From: Cytauxzoon felis
Taxonomy: Eukaryota; Apicomplexa; Aconoidasida; Piroplasmida; Theileriidae
NCBI GenBank assembly: GCA_020283715.1
Contig: JAIQCW010000240.1
Span: 1 to 15,363, forward strand
Reading direction: 5' to 3'
DNA: 15,363 nucleotides
This document shows, one piece after another, positions 1 through 7,071 of the stretch. The notes beneath the pieces are model-generated. The model was not told where the DNA came from and did not search any database. It saw only the letters and a list, made by a program, of their open reading frames with translations. Within the stretch, counting starts at the first letter, position 1. Every line of letters begins with the position of its first letter. Made by a program: the position numbers and the translations under genes.

Positions 1-50
1 CTTCTAATTACCTATCCCTAAAGGGTATAACCACTCCCGGAGATCGTGGC
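1..50 (+). repeat. Dispersed repeat, A-type module (right half; left part cut by window edge)
   Basis: This 50-base stretch matches 9689-9738 with only three differences and also resembles 5420-5468 and 8339-8388. The shared core is CTAAAGGGTGGAGCCACTCC followed by CGGAGATCGTGG. The copy is GC-rich against an AT-rich background. It lies just beyond the point where the thioredoxin reductase reading frame (minus strand) is lost, and about 17 bases from a B-type module in opposite orientation. The left half is outside the window, so the full length cannot be judged. Confidence 0.85.
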
Positions 51-67
51 AGTAAGAGACATGGATT

Positions 68-173
68 GGACCTCAAGTGGAACCCGTAGCTGATCTCAGG
101 GGAAGCGGAAGGGGGAAGTAAATAGGGGAGCTGACGGCAGGATGGACTTCGAGTGGAACGGCGAGTGGAAGAC
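68..173 (-). repeat. Dispersed repeat, B-type module
   Basis: Read on the minus strand, this element starts with CTTCCACTCGCCG, passes through a CTATTTACTTCC block and ends in GAGATCAGCTACGGG then TTCCACTTGAGGTCC. The same right end recurs at 1450-1481 (plus), 12064-12096 (plus) and, degraded, in 12346-12418 (minus). It shares the left block and the TATTTAC block with A-type modules but has a different right half, so the two types look like modular relatives. It lies within or at the end of the thioredoxin reductase gene, either in an intron or as a disruption. Confidence 0.8.
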
Positions 174-179
174 AAGATG

Positions 180-217
180 GAACTGGAAAGATAAGAATGA
201 TGCTTGCTAGTGTATGA
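180..217 (-). other. Probable third exon fragment of thioredoxin reductase, running into repeat
   Basis: After the GTATGT donor at 247 a very short intron could end at ACAG (222) or at GAG (218). Using 218 keeps the frame and gives SYTSKH, which fits the conserved stretch just before the IIATGG motif of the family. The next bases, ATTCTTATC, would encode ILI in a shifted frame, so the frame seems lost by two bases, and from about 180 leftwards the sequence becomes repeat DNA. This may be the edge of a broken exon, or chance similarity inside a longer intron. Confidence 0.4.
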
Positions 218-247
218 CTCACTGTAATATTTTATCATTCAACATAC

Positions 248-1398
<1,151 letters not shown>

Positions 1399-1481
1399 TC
1401 TTCCACTAGGCGTGGCGCATTTTCCATTTACTTCCGCTTCCGCTTCCCTGAGATCAGCTACGGGTATTCCACTCGAGGTCC
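1399..1481 (+). repeat. Dispersed repeat, B-type module with A-like left block
   Basis: It begins with TTCCACTAGGCGTGG, identical to the A-type copy at 5399-5413, then TTTTCCATTTAC, then the B-type right half CTTCCCTGAGATCAGCTACG and ends ACTCGAGGTCC. Combining the left block of A-type with the right block of B-type, this copy links the two types. It sits in the spacer between the thioredoxin reductase gene and the frameshifted antigen-like gene, followed by an extremely AT-rich tract. Confidence 0.82.
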
Positions 1482-1848
1482 AGTACTTTAATAATATACA
1501 AATTAATTGAATGATAATTATTGTAATCGATACATAAGATTGTTTACAACCTCCTTATAATATTTTATTAATTAATAAGAGTATATATAGTTAGTATTAT
1601 TATAAGTATTATATACTTACTATAGTAGTGTTGATTCATGTTAGTAGTTAAATAGTATATATATTATTATAATTATTTATGTGAATACATGTATACCTTC
1701 ATATGACCATATATCATCCTTCAATTGTATTGTTATAGTATTAGATCTTATAGTTATTTCTCGATCTTCAATAGACATTAAAAATGTAGTGTAAGTGGTG
1801 TTTTTTATCCCTACAATTCTGGGGTTTTGTAGTGTTTTACTATTATGA
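1482..1848. other. AT-rich spacer upstream of antigen-like gene fragment
   Basis: No convincing gene. The stretch 1556-1680 is almost pure A/T with repeated TATA, ATTATT and TATATA words. The missing 5' part of the downstream antigen-like gene might have been expected here, but no homologous coding sequence or signal peptide frame was seen. Confidence 0.5.
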
Positions 1849-2529
1849 TTTATTAAATATTATACTAGAGGGCAAAGATGGAGTGTTGCCAGTAAAGAAC
1901 TTAATGAGATAGATCCAGATAACCCAGGCACTACTAATCTTCCTAAACTTCGAAGTAAACTTGAGGAACTCAAAGATAAATATGAAATTGATATTAAACA
2001 AACTAATCCACCTAATAATACATATAAAGCTAATGCGGCTGGTAATCAAATTAATGTTACCAAAGATGATAATGGTACTGCCCCTGGGAAAGTACCACTT
2101 AATTATGTTAGGTATAATCATTCAACTGAAATTGAACATCCCAAAGTTATATGTATATCTATTGATGATCCTGCTACTTCCGCTAATAATACCTGGTATA
2201 AGGCAGGCAGTACTGCCGATGGTTGGACTGAAGTAGCCACTAGTGCTACTATTAAAACTAAAGATCCAAATGCTGCTCCCGGAGGACAAAATGAAGTCAC
2301 TGAAACAGACCTTAATAACGCTCGTGCTCAAGAAATTAATATTAACCCCGGTACCAATTATGTAATTAAATTAGATAAAAGACCTGAGGAGAAGGGTGGT
2401 GATAAAAAGATTAAATATAGAACTAAGAATGAAATTAGTGTTGAAAAGACGGAGTATGATTCTGAGAATCCTACTAAAAGTAAAGTACCAAATGGATATG
2501 TGAGGTACGCGCATACTTTTTACTATTAA
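1849..2529 (+). pseudogene. Antigen-like tandem-domain gene, 5' fragment (no start codon, frameshifted at its end)
   Basis: The frame is open from just after a TGA at 1846-1848 to TAA at 2527-2529, with no Met anywhere near its beginning. It opens in the middle of a repeat unit (KYYTRGQRW is the equivalent of TYYKRGNKW and HWYKAG...KW further on). A second unit follows with VRYNHS, HPKVICIS, TWYKAGSTADGW and NYVIKLDKRP. A third unit starts (VPNGYVRYAHTF) and is cut by the stop. The continuation, TINGTITYKHNDQVLKLD, is in the next frame, so one extra T in the T5 run at 2517-2521 separates this piece from the 3' piece. Either the start lies in an upstream exon and the T is a sequencing error, or this is a 5'-truncated pseudogene. 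The domain style (SVYVYY-type strand, xWYK, KWxxV) resembles a large secreted-protein family I associate with Theileria equi; the function is not known to me. Confidence 0.65.
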
Positions 2530-3892
2530 TGGGACTATTACATATAAACATAATGATCAAGTATTGAAATTAGACCCAGATCCTTCGGGAACTACAGGTG
2601 TTGAAGCAGTTTACGTATATTACCATAGCAGTGGTCAGGATGATCCTAATCATCAATTCCCTCTAATTGTCTGTGTTAAAGTATCGGATAATCAACGCAC
2701 ATATTACAAGAGAGGGAATAAATGGACGCCAATCGGTACCCTTGCTAAAAAAGACCCTGAGGATTCTGGAGTTGCTGGTGAACTTGGCAATGCATTTACT
2801 AACATCATCAATAAATTTGAGGTTAAGCTGGAAAAGACTCATTCTGGTAGCGGTAGTACTCCATACAAAGCACGTCCTCAACCAGCTGCCTCTGGTGAAA
2901 TAACTGTTACAGCATTAAATGCTCATCCCACGTACAAAGGTTTTAAACACAATATCACTGGTAAAACTGTCAACCGTATGACTGTACATGGTCAAGCAAT
3001 AGAGGGTATACAAGAATTAGATAGTACTCCTTACACTATTTCTGGAAAACAATACGTATATGTGTATTTTCATAACACGGATGATCCTAAACTTGAGAAA
3101 CCATATTTAATATGCTTAAAAGACAGTAGTGGAGATGGTAAAACATGGTATAAACGTGTGAAGAAACCATCTGGTCAGACAGGTTATGAATGGAAGAATG
3201 CAACCACCGAGATTGGTAACTCTACAGATCCAAACAAGATTTCCGAATTTGAAAATAAACTCGATACAATTAAAAATAAACTTGAAGAGAATGGTGATAC
3301 TCCAGATACAGGTTATACTAAACCAGAATCTATTGAAATTGATATAAGTCAAGCGCCTGTAACTGGTAATGATGGAGGTTTCTATAGATCTGGAGGTACA
3401 ACAATTCAAGTGACGAAGGTTCCAGTTCAAAAAGCTGATCGTAGCGGTGTTAGTACTACATGGGTAGGCTACAAACATTGTAATTCTGTTGCTGGTCAAA
3501 CATTTAAACTTAAAAAAATTACACATAGTGATCAGGATATGACTGGAAGTGGAAAACCTCCATTGAGCAATGATATGAGTAAAACATTTGGGAGTGTTAC
3601 TGCGGTATATGTTTATTATAAAAGTCTCACTGATATACATCAGCCCAGAGTTATATGTATTGATAATGGTGGTGCTAAACATTGGTATAAGGCAGGTAAC
3701 GCCCCTGATAAATGGAGTGATGTAACTACTACTTTTGCCAGTAAAGATCCAACTGGTCTTAATGATACAGACCTAACTCAAGCTGGTGCTAGAAACATAA
3801 ATCCTCAAGGTCCCAATTATGTAATCAAATTAGATAAGAGACCTGGGGGTGTCGATCCCACTAGATCAATCCATTATGGAATTTGGGCTTAA
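2522..3892 (+). CDS. Antigen-like tandem-domain protein, 3' part (unknown function)
   Basis: Open frame of about 456 codons continuing the gene whose 5' piece ends at the T5 run; a TTG at 2564 is only the first near-start codon, not a supported start. It contains three further units of about 125-190 residues. Each has a YVYVYF or AVYVYY strand, a hydrophobic ICL/VICID strand and a TYYKR, TWYKR or HWYKAG motif followed by W, then a charged helical linker such as EFENKLDTIKNKLEENGD. The last unit starts with IEIDISQAP and ends NYVIKLDKRPGGVDP, followed by a short tail ending YGIWA. No transmembrane segment or GPI-like hydrophobic tail is seen, and a signal peptide cannot be judged because the start is missing. 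Likely a member of a multicopy, recombining family of exported or surface proteins; this rests on repeat architecture only. It could be read as one gene with the upstream fragment. Confidence 0.7.
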   Translation, partial: TINGTITYKHNDQVLKLDPDPSGTTGVEAVYVYYHSSGQDDPNHQFPLIVCVKVSDNQRTYYKRGNKWTPIGTLAKKDPEDSGVAGELGNAFTNIINKFEVKLEKTHSGSGSTPYKARPQPAASGEITVTALNAHPTYKGFKHNITGKTVNRMTVHGQAIEGIQELDSTPYTISGKQYVYVYFHNTDDPKLEKPYLICLKDSSGDGKTWYKRVKKPSGQTGYEWKNATTEIGNSTDPNKISEFENKLDTIKNKLEENGDTPDTGYTKPESIEIDISQAPVTGNDGGFYRSGGTTIQVTKVPVQKADRSGVSTTWVGYKHCNSVAGQTFKLKKITHSDQDMTGSGKPPLSNDMSKTFGSVTAVYVYYKSLTDIHQPRVICIDNGGAKHWYKAGNAPDKWSDVTTTFASKDPTGLNDTDLTQAGARNINPQGPNYVIKLDKRPGGVDPTRSIHYGIWA

Positions 3893-4466
3893 AATGCTAT
3901 ATTGGCCATATAAATTTGCTTTATATTAATATATTTTAATAATGGGAATAAAATATATGGATTGGGTTGCATATATTCCTGGAATCGTTGAGCGTCGCTT
4001 ACAATTGTGGTGGATATATGTGTAGACAACGTCCATGTATTACAGCCTTGATGAATTCGTATATAATATGGTTATGTTCTTCTATAGGAGTGGTTACATC
4101 ATGAAAATTAGATGAATAAACTTGAGTAGCCTTGATTGGATGGGATGAAATGTGTGGTTTAATGTCTGTGGTGTGGTTTACAAATATAAATGTGTAACGA
4201 ATTTACAGAAGCTGATTAATATAATGTTATAGGATTTGAATATAAGATAGTGGATGATATATTAGATGGTTTAGAGGTTGATAAATAATTGTATATAAAA
4301 AAAGACAGGAAAAATAGGAGAGCCCAATGCAAAATGGTTTTAATTAATGTAGTGTGGGGGTGTAGAAGGATATAATAAGACACAACCGTTTATACAATAA
4401 TAATTTTTCTTTGCATAATATTGATATACTTGAATTACTGATTTATTGATTTATTTTGCTGGGAAG
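3893..4466. other. Intergenic, no gene seen
   Basis: A 574-base AT-rich stretch between two same-strand genes. It should hold the 3' end of the upstream gene and the promoter of the 293-aa gene. Nothing repeat-like, RNA-like or coding was recognised. Confidence 0.5.
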
Positions 4467-5348
4467 ATGCCAAATACTACTTCGAAATTAATAACATTAT
4501 CATTACAATCAACAACACCTACTGAAGGTTTACGTTCGACACCATTTCAAGTAGGTCAGCGTTCTTGTGTATTACATGTACCAGAGGCTGGATACACATT
4601 AGCAAGTGTGACATCATCATCAAAGCCTGTATTTACTTTGACATCATCAAATGAACATACAACTGCTGTATTTGTTGATGGTTCACCAGTACCATTTGGT
4701 GTAAGAGTATATACATATGTTGATAATACAGAAAGAGTTTATGCATTTACTAGGTCATCTGATGGTACATTTTCTAAATCATCATTAGATGATTATTTCT
4801 TACATGTTAAATCTGCTCAATCATCATCAAAATCATCAGCACCACTCCAAACCGCATCTGATTTATCAAGGAGTACTAAAGTTACAGTAGATTTAGCAAC
4901 TGTTAGATCTAGCAGTGATGTTAGTCGTTTAGCTGAACACCAACATGAATCATATTCACTCAGCTTATGCAAATTATCACCTGGTAAGGTCGTTGATAGA
5001 GTAGTATATGGAAGTTTAACCGTATGGTCTGCTAGTGCTAGCAATCAATATGCTGTTATGGTTAGACATGCTAAAAGAGATGATGCTGTATTAGTAGCTG
5101 TCTATAGCTCTGACACTGATGGTAATGACTCATTCAAATTCCTTGTAGTATCACCATCTACATCTAAAGTAACTGAAATCTCACAAAGTGAATTCAATGC
5201 TGCTTTCTCATCAACATCATTATCAGCTTCTCAACAAGCACAATCAATGAAAACTTCTGCTACTGCAACTACTGCGGCTACATCAGCAGCTCAATCATCA
5301 TCAAGCTCCAAGCATGAATCTGTCTTCCTCCTCGCCGTCAGCAATTAA
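4467..5348 (+). CDS. Ser/Ala-rich two-halved protein, 293 aa, unknown function
   Basis: I chose ATG 4467 (MPNTTSKLITLSLQ...); the frame also has a TTG at 4446 but that is not a normal eukaryotic start. The protein has no evident signal peptide or membrane segment at this start, so an upstream exon is possible. It seems to consist of two related halves. Residues about 1-115 run from SKLITLSLQ through YTLASVTS and FGVRVYTYVD to SSLDDYF. Residues about 130-250 run from TKVTVDLATV through YSLSLCKLSPGKVV, GSLTVWSASASNQYAVMVRH and VSPSTSKVTEI to SEFNAAF. A Ser/Thr/Ala low-complexity tail follows, ending ESVFLLAVSN. The pattern VTVDL ... gly-val-val ... G..TVW ... YAVMV is reminiscent of FAINT/DUF529 domains of Theileria secreted proteins, but I cannot confirm this. 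The frame is intact. It sits among antigen-like genes and ends 48 bases before a dispersed repeat. Confidence 0.75.
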   Translation: MPNTTSKLITLSLQSTTPTEGLRSTPFQVGQRSCVLHVPEAGYTLASVTSSSKPVFTLTSSNEHTTAVFVDGSPVPFGVRVYTYVDNTERVYAFTRSSDGTFSKSSLDDYFLHVKSAQSSSKSSAPLQTASDLSRSTKVTVDLATVRSSSDVSRLAEHQHESYSLSLCKLSPGKVVDRVVYGSLTVWSASASNQYAVMVRHAKRDDAVLVAVYSSDTDGNDSFKFLVVSPSTSKVTEISQSEFNAAFSSTSLSASQQAQSMKTSATATTAATSAAQSSSSSKHESVFLLAVSN

Positions 5349-5396
5349 ATGACATCTCCTACATCATAGGTTACATCTACTGTATGTCTAACATCT

Positions 5397-5469
5397 CTTC
5401 CACTAGGCGTGGTGGCCTTTTCTATTTACCTATCTCTAAAGAGTGGAGCCACTCCCGGAGATCGTGGTG
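5397..5469 (+). repeat. Dispersed repeat, A-type module
   Basis: Reads CTTCCACTAGGCGTGG, then TTTTCTATTTACC, then CTAAAGAGTGGAGCCACTCC and CGGAGATCGTGG. It is flanked directly by TCTAACATC (5387-5395) and its exact reverse complement GATGTTAGA (5470-5478). It lies in the 3' flank of the 293-aa gene. Although outside a recognised gene, its right half is open in the same frame that LMF uses (YLSLKSGATPGDR). Confidence 0.88.
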
Positions 5470-5478
5470 GATGTTAGA

Positions 5479-5773
5479 TAAGGTTGTGACCTCAGGTGGA
5501 CGGCGTCGGGTAATCAGGTGGTTACTTTATTTCGGATGTTATTTATGATTGGTGTTATTATTTTTATGCAAGCATTTACATGGCGTGATGTTATTTGTAT
5601 TATATGCGTGATATTTCATCTCATATTCGAGAATGAATGTACTTTATTACATTTAACACACTTTGATAATTTTAATCTCTTGAATTTTCATCAATTTACA
5701 TTAGTTATATGAGTGAAGTGATTGAAGGGTGACCGAGTTGAGTGAGGTCGAGGGTCGCGATGCGAGTAATGAA
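5479..5773. other. Spacer with a hydrophobic short frame
   Basis: Directly after the repeat there is GACCTCAGGTGGA (5489-5501), resembling the outer end of a B-type module. A 59-codon frame from ATG 5536 to 5712 is strongly hydrophobic at its start (MLFMIGVIIFMQAFTW) and could be a signal-peptide exon for the Ala-rich frame that follows. No compelling splice pair was found, and AT-rich DNA often gives such frames by chance. Confidence 0.25.
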
Positions 5774-6072
5774 ATGACGACTACTGGTAGTGGTGGTAAT
5801 GAAGCTCAAGCTAATCAAAATGGTGCTGTTGTGACGCAACATAGCATGAATGCTAATGCTATTAATAATCAACTTAATCAAACTGCTAAAGAAAAGCTTA
5901 AACTGGCTCATACTGAACTTGCAAAATTAGCTACAGCTACTGCTGCTAACGCTCAAACTGCAGCGAATACAGCTGTTGCAAAACTTAACGAAGCTAAGAC
6001 CGCACTCGGCACTGGTAATGTAGCTAATGCCAAAGCATGGATTGATGCATTGATTGATAAGTATAAGGAATA
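5774..6072 (+). CDS. Ala/Thr/Asn-rich helical protein or exon (98 aa)
   Basis: The first ATG in the frame is 5774 (MTTTGSGGNEAQANQ...); the frame is open further upstream to 5729 without another ATG. The product is hydrophilic and rich in Ala, Thr and Asn. It has heptad-like helical stretches AKEKLKLAHTELAKLATA and VAKLNEAKTAL, ending AWIDALIDKYKE and a TAG at 6070-6072. No signal peptide or known domain. The downstream frame at 6121 has the same composition and a similar ILNEAKNKL segment, so the two are probably parts of one gene or repeat units of one family. Function unknown. Confidence 0.5.
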
Positions 6073-6120
6073 GGTGAACACATGGATCCTGATGACTGCA
6101 GTTGAAATATTCTACTCCAG

Positions 6121-6573
6121 TTGATCGAATTACTTCCCTCACTCGATAATTATCCAGGGAATTATGGGAAATTAGTAAATGATGATGGAGATACCGACGG
6201 TGCCGCAGAAGCTAAAACAATTTTGAATACAGGGAATGCTACACTAATAGTTGGAGCTGCTTGGAAGAACGGTCAAAATGAATGGACACAAAATGCCACT
6301 CATAAAACTAATATTATTAATAAACTTAATGATGTTACCAACGCAGAAGCTGCCCAAATTTCAACGGCACTTAGCACAGCTACAAGTGCTATTACTACAG
6401 CTACAGATCAACTTAAGACTACTGGTAATACTGCAGCAGATGCAGCCAGAGGAATACTTAATGAGGCGAAAAACAAACTTGCTGGTATAGGTACTCGTAC
6501 TGGAATTACCAATTCCATTCCCAACGTCAAGACCATCACTTGTCTAACGATAATTTCTATAACTCCTCTATAA
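6121..6573 (+). CDS. Ala/Thr-rich helical exon or gene remnant without start codon
   Basis: The frame is open from after a TGA at about 6102 to TAA 6573 and has no ATG before its coding-like region (LIELLPSLDNYPGNYGKL...). The bases just before TTG 6121, CTACTCCAG, make a fair 3' splice site, so this may be an internal or last exon. The product has helical Ala/Thr-rich sequence (AAQISTALSTATSAITTA, ILNEAKNKLAG) like the preceding frame at 5774-6072, in a different reading frame. The tail after GIGTRTG becomes low-grade hydrophobic. It may be spliced to the upstream piece, or both may be decayed copies; no clean donor keeping the phase was identified. Confidence 0.45.
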   Translation: MIELLPSLDNYPGNYGKLVNDDGDTDGAAEAKTILNTGNATLIVGAAWKNGQNEWTQNATHKTNIINKLNDVTNAEAAQISTALSTATSAITTATDQLKTTGNTAADAARGILNEAKNKLAGIGTRTGITNSIPNVKTITCLTIISITPL

Positions 6574-7071
6574 ATTCACTAGTCTTCACCTATTTATACC
6601 ACCTACTATTCTATTTTCTAATAACGTAATCTCCTTTACCACCACACCTCGTCTTCCACTAGTTGAAATAATGTAAATCTCCACTAAATTAACACAATTC
6701 TAATGTTTTAGTATTACAATAGTAATTACTTCAACTCAAAATGCCTATGTTCCACTTGTACGTCATGGTGGATGAGATTCCATCGCCGTTACCTATGTCC
6801 CGGCGACAGATGGTATCAGACTCTCATCCGGAGTTGTAGAACGGTTTAAATATAAAAATTATAATGTATAAATGTAGCTATACTAGTATAAAATGATTTG
6901 TACCTATGCACCGTATGCACAGTATACACACTATGCTGAGTTTGTCTAATTTGGGTATGACCTGGGTAGTTTATGTAATTGTATCGTATAAATGTGTAGC
7001 AATTGATGTTATAGACTGCTGTATAGCAGTTTGTGGAAATTAATAATTTTTTGGTATATTGAAGAGGATGT
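6574..7071. other. Intergenic, upstream of LMF; contains a stem-loop
   Basis: No coding content recognised. A short TCTTCCACTAG at about 6652-6662 resembles the left end of the dispersed repeats without the rest. A GC-rich stem-loop lies at 6770-6829. A short upstream reading frame starts at ATG 7068 in another frame than LMF and overlaps its start. Confidence 0.5.
6770..6829 (+). other. Imperfect stem-loop, possible structured RNA or DNA element
   Basis: GGATGAGA (6770-6777) pairs with TCTCATCC (6822-6829), CCATC (6780-6784) with GATGG (6809-6813), and GCCG (6785-6788) with CGGC (6801-6804), with a 12-nt loop and small internal loops. About 17 base pairs in 60 nt with higher GC than the surroundings is unusual here. 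It is not a tRNA and no known RNA family was recognised. Orientation is unknown. Confidence 0.4.

Noticed and set aside
1843..2331. Minus- and plus-strand frames overlapping the antigen-like fragment
   Set aside because: They are shadows of the coding frame 1849-2529; low-complexity composition and no family-like sequence.
3116..3682. 188-codon minus-strand frame
   Set aside because: Antisense to the tandem-domain gene; its residues simply mirror the codon bias of the plus-strand frame.
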